A DNA stretch of 10,832 bases from DASTCC01 sp035711465 (GCA_035711465.1 DASTCC010000409.1:1-10832); one strand, 5' to 3'. Positions 1 through 6,667 are shown, numbered from the stretch's first letter. Numbers and translations are program-made. The notes: generated by a model from the sequence alone, not told the origin.

Positions 1-2
1 AC

Positions 3-248
3 GGCGCCTTTCCGTTCGAGGCGCACCAGCCGGCCGCAGGCATCGTCGAATGGCCGACATACGCCGGCGTGCCTGGCGTTCGCAGCTACGCCAATGCGAC
101 GTACGAGCACGCGCCGGAGTGGTACCGGAACTTTCAAGACCTGGCACCAAATGCTGCAATTCAAGATCTGACCCCGAGACCCCCCAGCCGCCGCTCGAGG
201 TACCGCCGCTCCGGTTCCTGCTTCGCCAGCGCCAGCGCCCGTTCGTAG
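3..248 (+). pseudogene. Fragment of a glycogen-debranching-type enzyme, 5' end outside window, 3' end apparently lost
   Basis: The frame starting at base 3 is open from the window edge to a TAG at 246-248. Its first 44 or so residues look like real protein: they contain PFEAHQPAAGIVEWPTYAGV and then YEHAPEWYRNF, with G/C-rich third codon positions. From memory, this resembles the N-terminal sugar-binding domain of bacterial amylo-alpha-1,6-glucosidases (about 680-720 aa), where a WYRNF-like motif is normally followed by an ERARGLD-type stretch and an EDLASPG-type motif. Here that continuation is missing: after WYRNF (about 134) the frame runs into sequence with no family resemblance and overlaps the 3' end of the convergent sigma factor gene. 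It is therefore probably a truncated remnant created by a deletion, a rearrangement or an assembly join. The family assignment is tentative. Where translation would end (248 or earlier) cannot be known from the window. Confidence 0.42.
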
Positions 249-1390
249 GCGGCGCGCGCGTCGTCGGTCCGGCCGAGCCGGCGGCACAGATCGGCGCGCG
301 CTGAGTGGGCGAACTGGTAGTCGGCGAGCGCGCCGGTGGCGAGAATCGCGTCGATCAGCGCCAGGCCCGCCGCGGCACCGTCGCGCATCGCGATCGCGAC
401 GGCGCGGTTGAGAGCGATCACGGGCGAGGCGTCCGTGCGCAGCAGCACGTCGTAGAGCCCGATGATCTGATTCCAGTCGGTCTCGGCCGCCGTCGGCGCC
501 TCGGCGTGCACCGCCGCAATCGCCGCCTGGAGCGTGTACGGACCGAACCGGCGCGAACGCAGCGCGCCCTCGACCAGCGCCGCGCCCTCGGCGATCTGAT
601 CGCGATGCCACCGCAATCGATCCTGATCCTCGAGCAGGACGATCTCGCCCGACGCCGTCGCCCGGGCGTCGCGTCGCGCGTCGTGCAGCAGCATCAGCGC
701 CAACAGCCCCTGCGCTTCAGGCTCGGGCAGCAGATCGACCAGCAGACGCCCGAGGCGAATGGCCTCGCGCGCTAGATCGCCACGAACGACCGTCGCGCCG
801 GCCGACGCCGAGTAGCCTTCGCTGAACACCAGATAGATCACGTGCAGCACCAGATCGAGCCGCTGCGCCATCTCGGCGCGCCCCGGCACCTGGTACGGGA
901 TCCGGGCGTCGCGAATCTTCGCCTTGGCGCGGACGATGCGCTGGGCGATGGTGGGCGGACGGGTCAGAAAGGCGTGCGCGATTTCCTCGGTGGTCAGCCC
1001 GCAGACCTCGCGCAACGTCAGTGCCACCTGCGCATCGGCGGGCAGCGCCGGATGGCAACACGTGAAGATCAATCGCAACCGGTCGTCTTCGACGCCGTCC
1101 TGGTCGACGAGCTCGGCAGCGTCGACGTGCGTCGCGATCTCCTCCGCCAGACGAGCGACCGCGGCGTCGAATCGCGCGCGCCGGCGCAGGCCGTCCACCG
1201 CCTTGAAGCGACCTGCCGACACCAGCCACGCGCGCGGATGATTGGGAATGCCGTCGCGCGGCCACTGCTCCAGCGCCGCCGCAAACGCCTCGTGCATCGC
1301 CTCCTCGGCGACATCGAAGTCGCCGAGGAGGCGGATCAGCGTCGCCAGAACTCGTCGTGACTCCGCTCGATAGACGAGATCGAGATTCAA
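161..1390 (-). CDS. ECF42-type RNA polymerase sigma factor with C-terminal TPR-like extension
   Basis: This 409-residue protein is an extracytoplasmic-function sigma factor of the ECF42 type. Residues 5-75 form the sigma-2 region (AEEAMHEAFAAALEQWP, then HPRAWLVSAGRFKAVDGLRRR). Residues 105-165 form sigma-4, with the helix-turn-helix around GLTTEEIAHAFLTRPPTIAQ. Residues 175-285 are the DUF6596-type domain, including LVFSEGYSAS at 188-196. Residues 290-409 are a helical TPR-like tail ending in ALALAKQEPERRYLERRL. The length is usual for ECF42 and about twice that of a minimal ECF factor; the tail is thought to act in regulation in place of an anti-sigma factor. The only usable start is TTG at 1388-1390, because the frame is closed by a stop at 1409-1411; MNLDLVYRAESRR matches the family N-terminus. 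The DGPF gene stops 18 nt upstream and no strong ribosome site precedes the TTG, so coupled translation is likely. Confidence 0.93.
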   Translation of the reverse strand: MNLDLVYRAESRRVLATLIRLLGDFDVAEEAMHEAFAAALEQWPRDGIPNHPRAWLVSAGRFKAVDGLRRRARFDAAVARLAEEIATHVDAAELVDQDGVEDDRLRLIFTCCHPALPADAQVALTLREVCGLTTEEIAHAFLTRPPTIAQRIVRAKAKIRDARIPYQVPGRAEMAQRLDLVLHVIYLVFSEGYSASAGATVVRGDLAREAIRLGRLLVDLLPEPEAQGLLALMLLHDARRDARATASGEIVLLEDQDRLRWHRDQIAEGAALVEGALRSRRFGPYTLQAAIAAVHAEAPTAAETDWNQIIGLYDVLLRTDASPVIALNRAVAIAMRDGAAAGLALIDAILATGALADYQFAHSARADLCRRLGRTDDARAAYERALALAKQEPERRYLERRLGGLGVRS

Positions 1391-1408
1391 GAATGGGCAC
1401 GCCCCGCG

Positions 1409-1768
1409 CTAGACGCTGACGGGAATCTCCATGATCGGCCGCACTTCGACCGTGCCGAACCGGGCCCCCGGGATCCGTCCGGCGATCTGGATCGCCTCGT
1501 TGAGGTCGCGCGCCTCGATCAGGTAGTAGCCGCCGAGCTGCTCCTTCGTCTCGGCGAACGGGCCATCAGTGGTCGAGAGCTGGCCGTTGCGAACGCGGAC
1601 CGACGTCGCTGCCGGCGTCGGCTGCAGCCGGTGGCCGGCAAGCAGCTGTCCGGTCGCGCGGACCGACTCGTTGAAGGCGCCGTACTCGGCCATCATCTTC
1701 TGGACGTCGGCCTGCGACAACTTGGGCCACTGCGTTTCGTCGCTGTAGATCAGGCACAGATACTTCAT
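1409..1768 (-). CDS. DGPF/YCII-related protein, partner of ECF42 sigma factor
   Basis: This 119-residue protein belongs to the YCII-related (DGPF) family of small dimeric alpha/beta-barrel proteins. The N-terminus MKYLCLIYSDE is typical, the signature DGPF lies at residues 68-71 (in TTDGPFAETKEQLGGYYLIE), and the C-terminus (GARFGTVEVRPIMEI) matches the usual closing strand. It has no signal peptide or membrane segment, so it should be cytoplasmic. The ATG at 1766-1768 is preceded by a strong ribosome site (GGGAGGA on the minus strand, 1773-1779). It is the first gene of a two-gene unit with the sigma factor, the standard arrangement for ECF42, in which DGPF genes are the usual sigma targets. 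The biochemical activity of DGPF proteins is not established; suggested roles include an enzyme or a stress-linked small-molecule binder. Confidence 0.93.
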   Translation of the reverse strand: MKYLCLIYSDETQWPKLSQADVQKMMAEYGAFNESVRATGQLLAGHRLQPTPAATSVRVRNGQLSTTDGPFAETKEQLGGYYLIEARDLNEAIQIAGRIPGARFGTVEVRPIMEIPVSV

Positions 1769-1778
1769 GGATTCCTCC

Positions 1779-1798
1779 CGCCGGTCTCAACGCCGGCG
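1779..1798 (-). other. Small hairpin in the leader of the DGPF mRNA
   Basis: CGCCGG (1779-1784) and CCGGCG (1793-1798) form a 6-bp GC stem with an 8-nt loop. The stem lies between the predicted ECF42 transcription start (near 1800) and the ribosome site at 1773-1779, and its base touches the end of that site. It could modulate ribosome access, or it could be chance in GC-rich DNA. Confidence 0.4.
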
Positions 1799-1805
1799 TG
1801 AAGTA

Positions 1806-1832
1806 GTCGAACGGGCATCGGCGATTTCGACA
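1806..1832 (-). promoter_or_regulatory. Candidate ECF42-dependent promoter of the DGPF-sigma operon
   Basis: On the minus strand TGTCGA (1832-1827) is followed by 17 nt and then CGAC (1809-1806). As I recall, published work on ECF42 in Streptomyces reports TGTCGA at -35 and CGA/TC at -10 in front of DGPF genes. The predicted start site near 1800 leaves about a 30-nt leader before the ATG at 1768, a suitable distance. Order, spacing and location all fit self-activation of the operon by its own sigma factor. Confidence 0.75.
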
Positions 1833-1854
1833 ACGGCGGCCGGCTCCGTGAGAT

Positions 1855-2811
1855 CTAGCGATTTCGGCGCAGATCGCGGCCGTAATAGATGTCCGCCGGA
1901 ATGTGGTGCCCCGGATACACCTTCTCGAGGATGGCGTACAGCGCCGGGTCGTACGCGTTGAGCTCGTCGGGCGACCAGACCTGCACCGGCGGCGTGCGTG
2001 TCCGGTCGGTCCAGAGGTAGTTCGACCAGAACCACCACTGCGTGCCCTCGGCCCAGTACTCGGCGACCGTGTTCTCCGCGTAGTGGTTCTTGAACAAGCC
2101 TTTCGCCTTCGCCTGTTCGTAGGCGGCCTGGATCTCGGCGTAGAGCGGCGCGTCGGCAGTGCGAATCGCCGACATGATGCCGTGGCTGAACTCGTGCACG
2201 CAGATGTGCTCGCCGTAGTAGCGCGTGTTCGGCATGCCGAGCAGGTTCTCCTCGGCGCACGAAGTGCGGACGCCGCCCATGCCGCGAGCCCGGCCGTTCC
2301 AGTACTGCGCGTCGGTCATCGACGCGATGCCTCCCGGCTGGTTGTAGCGCTCGCGCTCACCCGGCGTCAGCCGTCGATCGTCAATCGCCGGCTTCTTCCA
2401 GTCGCGGTACTCGGGCAGGTCCATCTGCCCTTCCTCGAACCCCATAATCATGATCCGCGACCCGCGCGCGATGAGCTCGGCGCGGATGTCGGCGCGCTTC
2501 GCGAGCATGTAGTTGACGATGTCGCGCGCCATCAGCAGCGCGGTCGGCTCGACTTTGTCGGAGGCGACGATTGGGATGCCGAAGGCGTCGGTGTAGCGGG
2601 TGTAGAACGGATCGAGCTTCAGCGCGGCGGGTGGCATGATGACCATCGCCTTCTCGAACGTCGTCACCTCGGGCGGACCGGGAGGCGTGTTGCCGCGGCC
2701 ACCGCCCTGCTGCGCGCTCACCGCGGGAAGCGTCGCGATCACCGCCGCACAGACGCCTGCAGCGCCAAGTTTCGAGACGATCGAATGAGCACGGGTCGTC
2801 GATCTCACCAC
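1855..2811 (-). CDS. Secreted HExxH (zincin-like) protein of unknown function
   Basis: The 318-residue product starts with a signal peptide: basic residues (MVRSTTRAHSIVSK), a hydrophobic stretch (LGAAGVCAAVIATLPA) and a likely cut after VSA at residue 33. A Gly/Pro-rich linker follows. The mature part contains HEFSH at 206-210, an HExxH zinc motif, and then NTVAEYWAEGTQWWF (247-261), where Glu251 or Glu255 could be the third ligand of a gluzincin-type site. Three-ligand geometry is an inference. The C-terminal part includes DPALYAILEKVYPGHHIP. I cannot name a family with confidence; it could be a peptidase or a non-peptidase zincin fold. Two tandem GTG codons (2811 and 2808) are possible starts. 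The GGAGG at 2814-2818 lies only 2 nt before the first and 5 nt before the second, so the true start may be 2808. The gene stands alone between the sigma operon and the repeat region, on the same strand. Confidence 0.85.
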   Translation of the reverse strand: MVRSTTRAHSIVSKLGAAGVCAAVIATLPAVSAQQGGGRGNTPPGPPEVTTFEKAMVIMPPAALKLDPFYTRYTDAFGIPIVASDKVEPTALLMARDIVNYMLAKRADIRAELIARGSRIMIMGFEEGQMDLPEYRDWKKPAIDDRRLTPGERERYNQPGGIASMTDAQYWNGRARGMGGVRTSCAEENLLGMPNTRYYGEHICVHEFSHGIMSAIRTADAPLYAEIQAAYEQAKAKGLFKNHYAENTVAEYWAEGTQWWFWSNYLWTDRTRTPPVQVWSPDELNAYDPALYAILEKVYPGHHIPADIYYGRDLRRNR

Positions 2812-2983
2812 AGCCTCCAGGGCAGCGACTGAAACGCGGTGACGTCCGTCGAACTCGAACGCCTCGAGACGCCTCGGCGGCGGCGGTGTCGTGTCCGCCG
2901 TCGTCGACGCGTCGGCCGCCGCCGGCTCGGCGCTCCTTTCCGGCGCGGCGACGGAACACGCAACAGTGCGGACATGCTAGCAG

Positions 2984-3025
2984 CAGGCTGCGGGCTGCGG
3001 GCTGCGGGCTGCGGGCTGCGGGCTG
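2984..3025 (+). repeat. Heptamer tandem array (CGGGCTG)n, G-quadruplex motif on plus strand
   Basis: Five exact CGGGCTG units run from 2991 to 3025, preceded by one variant unit CAGGCTG (2984-2990). The five GGG runs are separated by constant 4-nt loops (CTGC), which meets the G3N4 rule for a G-quadruplex on the plus strand. The 7-nt period is not a multiple of 3, so frames through the array change residue from unit to unit, which argues against a coding role. Confidence 0.93.
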
Positions 3026-3060
3026 ATGTTCGTGTGCCTCGGCCCTCAGCACCTGGCAGC

Positions 3061-3116
3061 CAGCACCCAGCACCCAGCACCTAGCACCCAGCACCCAGCA
3101 CCCAGCACCCAGCACT
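3061..3116 (-). repeat. Heptamer tandem array (CAGCACC)8, G-quadruplex motif on minus strand
   Basis: Eight consecutive 7-nt units run from 3061 to 3116: CAGCACC repeated, with unit 4 changed to TAGCACC and the last to CAGCACT. On the minus strand this is (GGTGCTG)n, with GGG runs every 7 nt and four in a row at 3087-3110, so a G-quadruplex is possible on that strand. It lies 35 bp from the first array and carries its G-rich strand in the opposite orientation. Confidence 0.93.
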
Positions 3117-3129
3117 AGTACGATTTTGC

Positions 3130-3274
3130 CCGTTCAGCGATAGAATCCCGCTCGCCCGGCTGGAACGCCGGTCATGACGTGCAAGTCGCCCGGACGCTCC
3201 CCAGCTCTTCAGCTCTTCCGGCGAGGCGCATACCTGTGACTTGCGGCTGGCCGGGCGTCACGTCGCCTGAACGG
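3130..3274. other. Long imperfect inverted repeat: candidate structured RNA or palindromic element
   Basis: Three nested stems enclose this 145-nt segment. The outer stem pairs CCGTTCAGCGA (3130-3140) with TCGCCTGAACGG (3263-3274) with a single bulge. The middle stem pairs CGCCCGGC (3153-3160) with GCCGGGCG (3250-3257) and continues three more pairs with wobbles. The inner stem pairs GCAAGTCGC (3181-3189) with GTGACTTGC (3236-3244) with one wobble. Inside lie CCGGA/TCCGG (3190-3194 with 3217-3221) and a tandem CAGCTCTT repeat (3202-3217). A competing hairpin, CCGGC/GCCGG at 3156-3171, would break the middle stem. There is no U-rich tail on either side, so it is not a simple terminator. It could be a small RNA, a 3' UTR structure of the DUF922 gene (which ends 25 nt away on the minus strand) or a palindromic mobile repeat. 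I recognise no known RNA family. Confidence 0.6.
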
Positions 3275-3299
3275 ACATCAACGCGCGCAGCCACGCCGC

Positions 3300-3929
3300 T
3301 CACCTGAAGTCCCACGCGTACTTGGCAAGGGCGCGCAGATCGCGCGCCACGGTCGCGTCCCATTTCGCCTGTCCTGCCGCATCGCGTCCGTGCGAGGACT
3401 CGAGATCGTACCGGCGCTGCGCCTCGCCGTCTTCGCTGATGATCGGATCGACGAGCGCGTAGAGATCGTCGGGCGGCCGGCGGCAGGGATTGTCGAGGTC
3501 CTTGAGCTTCTTGCGCATGCGGCGGACGCTCACTTCGCTGAGATCGAAGTGCGTCTGCTCGTGGTTCAGCGCGTTGTCGCTCTGCGGGCTGCGGATGAGC
3601 AGCGCCGGCTTCACCCACGACTGCTCGGGCAGAAACGCCGAGACGATGCGCGCGCTGAGCGAGCTGCCGTCGCACGTCGCCTCGTAGGTGATGGCGTACG
3701 CGGTGATCGCCGCCGCCTCGCTGGTCATCTGCGGCGGCGCCTGAAAGTCGGCCCAGGTGAGTCGCCGGGTGGCAGACCAGAGGATCGACATCGGCGGCAC
3801 CTTGTCGGTGACCTCCGGTCGAGGCGCGACCGATCCCGGGAGGTGGACGTTGCCTCCGCTCGCGCAGGCCGAGGCCAGCGCGACGGACCACGCAATCGCC
3901 GCTCGGGTCAAGGCTCCGCCCAGGCGCAC
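3300..3929 (-). CDS. DUF922-type putative Zn-dependent protease, lipoprotein
   Basis: The 209-residue protein has an N-terminal export signal (LTRAAIAWSVALASAC) with a likely lipidated Cys22, although LASAC is not an ideal lipobox. The mature part matches my memory of DUF922 predicted secreted Zn-dependent proteases: LTWADFQAPP at 57-66, the HEQTH zinc motif at 123-127 in LNHEQTHFDLSEVSVRRM, and YDLESSHG followed by Q and W residues near 174-190. It is probably anchored to a membrane on the periplasmic side; the substrate is unknown. The GTG at 3927-3929 is chosen because AAGGAG lies about 7 nt upstream and the signal peptide begins directly after it. The gene lies alone, 87 nt downstream of the permease gene on the same strand. 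It is the second HExxH export product within 2 kb, but the two proteins show no evident similarity. Confidence 0.87.
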   Translation of the reverse strand: MRLGGALTRAAIAWSVALASACASGGNVHLPGSVAPRPEVTDKVPPMSILWSATRRLTWADFQAPPQMTSEAAAITAYAITYEATCDGSSLSARIVSAFLPEQSWVKPALLIRSPQSDNALNHEQTHFDLSEVSVRRMRKKLKDLDNPCRRPPDDLYALVDPIISEDGEAQRRYDLESSHGRDAAGQAKWDATVARDLRALAKYAWDFR

Positions 3930-3960
3930 GACGTGCTCCTTTCCGAAGGGAGGGGATTCC

Positions 3961-3989
3961 AGTTTACCTGTTCGGCGCGATCCCCGGAA
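3961..3989 (-). promoter_or_regulatory. Possible housekeeping promoter for the DUF922 gene
   Basis: On the minus strand TTCCGG (3989-3984), 17 nt and TAAACT (3966-3961) form a weak -35 and a fair -10. This would start transcription near 3953 and give a leader of about 24 nt that includes the AAGGAG ribosome site. The -35 match is poor, so this is only a candidate; readthrough from the permease gene is the alternative. Confidence 0.33.
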
Positions 3990-4016
3990 CCGCGTGTAAA
4001 CGGGCCGTTTCGCGGG

Positions 4017-6665
4017 CTATTCCTGGCGGAGGCTGGCGATCGGGTCGATGCGGAGGACGCGGCGTGCCGGCACGAGGCACGCCAGCAAGGCGGTCGCGGC
4101 GAGGATGGCGGCGACGGCCGTCAGCGTCCCCGGATCGGTCGGCTCGATCGCGAACAGCAGGCTGGACACGCCCTGCCCGGCCGCCAGGCAACCGGCGAGG
4201 CCGAGGGCCAGTCCCCCGGCAGCCGGGAGCAGCCCCCGCCTCATGACCGCGCCGAGCACGCGGCCGGCCCCGGCGCCGAGGGCAAGGCGGAGGCCAATCT
4301 CGCGCTCGCGGGCGACGACGGTCTGCGCGACGATGCTGTACAGACCAATCGCCACCAGCACGAGCGCGGTGACCGCGAACGCCGCGAGAAGCCAGAGCGC
4401 CGCGCGGCGTTGGAACACTGCCGGCGACCCGTCGACGATCGCGTCCATCGTGCGGATGCCGTACGGCGGCGCATTCGGCGCGATCGCGCGGGCGACGTCG
4501 CGCGCGCGTGGCTCGAGGCGCGCCGGATCGCCGGTCGTGCGGGCGACGACGGCGAAGTTGATCGAAGGCACCTGGCCGAACGCAAAGTACGCGGCCGGCT
4601 CCATCGGCCGGTCAACGCCGTCGAAGCGCTCATCGCCGACGATCCCGACGATCTCCCAGGAAGGCTGGCCGTCGAAGAACGGAAACGTGACGCGTTGGCC
4701 GAGGGCCTGGCCGCCGAACGCCATCCTGGCGAGCGTCTCATTGACGATCAGGACCCGCGGCGCGCCGCGCCGATCGGCGTCGGAAAAGCCCCGGCCCGCC
4801 CGCACCGGCACGCCCATTACGCCGAAGTAGTTGTCGCTCACGGTGCGAATGCGCATCGCCTCTGGATAATCCCTGGCTGCGCCATCGATCCGGAACATCC
4901 CGGTATTGCCGCGGCCATCGAGCGGCAATTGATCGATCGTGCCCGCGGCGGTGGTTCCGGGCAACGACGCGAGCTCCGCGAGCAGCCGCTGGTGCGCCGC
5001 GAGGACGCTGTCGGCGCCGCGAAAGCCGGTCAACGAGATCTGCATCGTGAACAGGCCTCCGGGCTTGAATCCGTGCGGTCGGCTCGCGAGCCGCGCGACG
5101 CTCTGCAACATCAGCCCGGCAATCCCTAGGAGCACCAGCGCCATCGCCACCTGCGTGGCGACGAACGCAGCGCGGGCACGGCCCGCCGACCGGGTCTCCC
5201 CGATCTCCGCGCGAACGGCGGACGAGAAGCGCCGATCGCCCAGGCGCAACGCCGGCGCCACGCCGAAGAGCAGCGTCGCCAGGACCGCGACGGTCAGCGC
5301 CCACGTCACCATGATCGGATCGATGCCGATGCGATCGACGTTCGGCAGCGCCACCCGCGTCGCCGGCGGAATCGCCGCGACGAAGGCGGCGACCATCGCC
5401 CTCGCGAGCACGAGCGCGATCGCCGCAGCCGGCATCGCCAGGACCGCATGCTCGACGAGCAGCTGACGGGTCAGGCGCCAACGCGTCGCGCCGATCGCGC
5501 CGCGAAGGCTCATCTCGCGACCGCGCGCGTCGGCGCGCGACAGCGCCAGCCCGGCGATGTTCATGCACGCGAGCCCGAGGAGCAGTGCCGATGCGACGAC
5601 GACCGCGAGCAGCATCGGCCTGACGCCGCCGACCATCACCTCGGCGATCGGAACGGCCACGGCCGTGGACGAGGCGTGATACTTCGGATCGACTGCCGCG
5701 AAGCCGCCAGCGATGGCGGCGAGCTCGTCGGTCGCCTGCACGGCGGAAACCTCCGGCCGCAGTCGGGCGATCACGTCCATCCAGTGGAAGTAACGGCGAT
5801 CGCGTTGCGCCTGGCTGAGCTGCAGCGGCAGGAAGAACTCAGCGCGGCCCCGCAGGGGAAACTGAAAATCGTCCGGCAGGACGCCGACGATGGTCGTTGA
5901 CTGGCCGTCGAGCTGAATCAGTCGGCCGAGGATCGCCGGATCGGCGCCGAAGCGCTGGCGCCACGCGCCGGGCACCAGCACCGCCACCGACGGCGCGCCC
6001 GGCTCAAGATCGGCCGGTACGAAATCACGACCGAGCGCCGGGGTGACGCCGATCGTCGCGAAAAAGCGGTCGGTGACTTCCACCGTCGCCACGCGATCGG
6101 CCTGGTCGACGCCAGTAATCGCGCGGCTGCCGCCGTCATAACCGGCGACGGACAGCAGCGTTCGCGACTCGCGTCGGATGTCCAGGAAGTCCTGCCAGGA
6201 GAGCGTGCCGGACGATTGCCGATCGCGCTGTCGTTCGACCACCGAAACCAGTCGATCGGGCTCCTGGTACGGCAGCGGACGGCCGAGCACCGCGTAGGCC
6301 ACCGAGATCACCGCGGCCGAAACCCCGATGCCGAGCACCAGCGTCGCCAGCACCGCCAGCGAGTAGCCGGGCCGACGCCGCGCCAGCCGCACGCCGAACG
6401 CGACGTCGGCGCCGACGCCGCGCCAGAGGCCGTGCGGACGACCGGCGGCAGCGGGCGCGATCGAGGGACGGCGGCGTCGCAGTCGCAACGCGTGCGGCAG
6501 GGACGTGATCGCCTGGCGCCAGTACCAGGCCGCGGCGCGCCATCGGCCACGCTCGGGCGCGATATGGCGCCGAAACTCCGTGTCGAGCTCGCCGACGATC
6601 GCCACGCGGCGATCCGGAGGCAGCACCAGGCCAAGCAGCGCGCGCGGCAAACGCGGCGGCGGCAT
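4017..6665 (-). CDS. ADOP-type MacB/FtsX permease (acidobacterial duplicated orphan permease)
   Basis: The 882-residue protein is an orphan MacB-like permease. Residues 1-80 are a cytoplasmic N-terminal segment (LPPDRRVAIVGELDTEFRRH, typical of ADOP proteins). Residues 88-103 lead into the first membrane helix (RRPGYSLAVLATLVLGIGVS, 98-117). A periplasmic MacB core spans about 130-345, followed by helices near 350-372, 405-432 and 452-470. A second half repeats the plan: a helix near 500-520, a periplasmic core at 525-750, and three helices near 757-780, 810-838 and 845-867. It ends in the family-typical DPIASLRQE. The EMSLRGAIGATRWRL (384-398) and EIGLRLALGAGAGRVL (789-804) segments are the two FtsX-type coupling loops. 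No ATP-binding subunit is encoded nearby, as is normal for these orphans. The start at 6665 matches the family N-terminus and lies 2 nt after the padR stop. The transported substrate or signalling role is not known. Confidence 0.95.
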   Translation of the reverse strand: MPPPRLPRALLGLVLPPDRRVAIVGELDTEFRRHIAPERGRWRAAAWYWRQAITSLPHALRLRRRRPSIAPAAAGRPHGLWRGVGADVAFGVRLARRRPGYSLAVLATLVLGIGVSAAVISVAYAVLGRPLPYQEPDRLVSVVERQRDRQSSGTLSWQDFLDIRRESRTLLSVAGYDGGSRAITGVDQADRVATVEVTDRFFATIGVTPALGRDFVPADLEPGAPSVAVLVPGAWRQRFGADPAILGRLIQLDGQSTTIVGVLPDDFQFPLRGRAEFFLPLQLSQAQRDRRYFHWMDVIARLRPEVSAVQATDELAAIAGGFAAVDPKYHASSTAVAVPIAEVMVGGVRPMLLAVVVASALLLGLACMNIAGLALSRADARGREMSLRGAIGATRWRLTRQLLVEHAVLAMPAAAIALVLARAMVAAFVAAIPPATRVALPNVDRIGIDPIMVTWALTVAVLATLLFGVAPALRLGDRRFSSAVRAEIGETRSAGRARAAFVATQVAMALVLLGIAGLMLQSVARLASRPHGFKPGGLFTMQISLTGFRGADSVLAAHQRLLAELASLPGTTAAGTIDQLPLDGRGNTGMFRIDGAARDYPEAMRIRTVSDNYFGVMGVPVRAGRGFSDADRRGAPRVLIVNETLARMAFGGQALGQRVTFPFFDGQPSWEIVGIVGDERFDGVDRPMEPAAYFAFGQVPSINFAVVARTTGDPARLEPRARDVARAIAPNAPPYGIRTMDAIVDGSPAVFQRRAALWLLAAFAVTALVLVAIGLYSIVAQTVVAREREIGLRLALGAGAGRVLGAVMRRGLLPAAGGLALGLAGCLAAGQGVSSLLFAIEPTDPGTLTAVAAILAATALLACLVPARRVLRIDPIASLRQE

Positions 6666-6667
6666 CG

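Larger units (their letters stand above)
2812..3299. other. Gene-free 488-bp intergenic region holding repeats and a long hairpin
   Basis: No reading frame here looks like a gene. Frames through it are arginine-rich or repeat-derived, such as the Leu-Gly-Ala-Gly-Cys-Trp repeats read from the heptamer array. The part next to the HExxH gene (2812-2980) is extremely GC-rich and includes a possible GC stem (GGCGGCGG at 2879-2886 with CCGCCGCC at 2916-2923). I could not see a convincing promoter for the HExxH gene. The rest holds the two heptamer arrays and the long hairpin listed separately. Confidence 0.7.

Noticed and set aside
2381..3115. Minus-strand open frame starting with Leu-Gly-Ala-Gly-Cys-Trp repeats
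   Set aside because: The repeats are a direct translation of the 7-nt array, and the rest runs out of frame through the HExxH gene.
2984..3116. CRISPR-like array
   Set aside because: Units are 7 nt, directly adjacent and without spacers, so these are simple tandem repeats. No cas gene is present.
3126..3146. TAGAAT at 3141-3146 as the -10 box of a small RNA promoter
   Set aside because: No reasonable -35 box lies 16-18 nt upstream, and the box falls inside the outer stem region of the hairpin, so the match may be chance.
3130..3274. 6S RNA or signal-recognition-particle RNA
   Set aside because: The rod shape invites the comparison, but I do not see the conserved SRP tip-loop sequence or a clear 6S central bubble on either strand.
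3998..4010. Palindrome AAACGGGCCGTTT as a terminator after the permease gene
   Set aside because: The possible stem is 5 bp with a 3-nt loop and has no following U run; too weak to call.
3390..5129. A 579-codon plus-strand open frame opposite the DUF922 and permease genes
   Set aside because: It is antisense to two well-recognised genes, is full of Arg, Ala, Gly and Asp, and shows no family motif. Long antisense frames are expected where GC is high at third codon positions.
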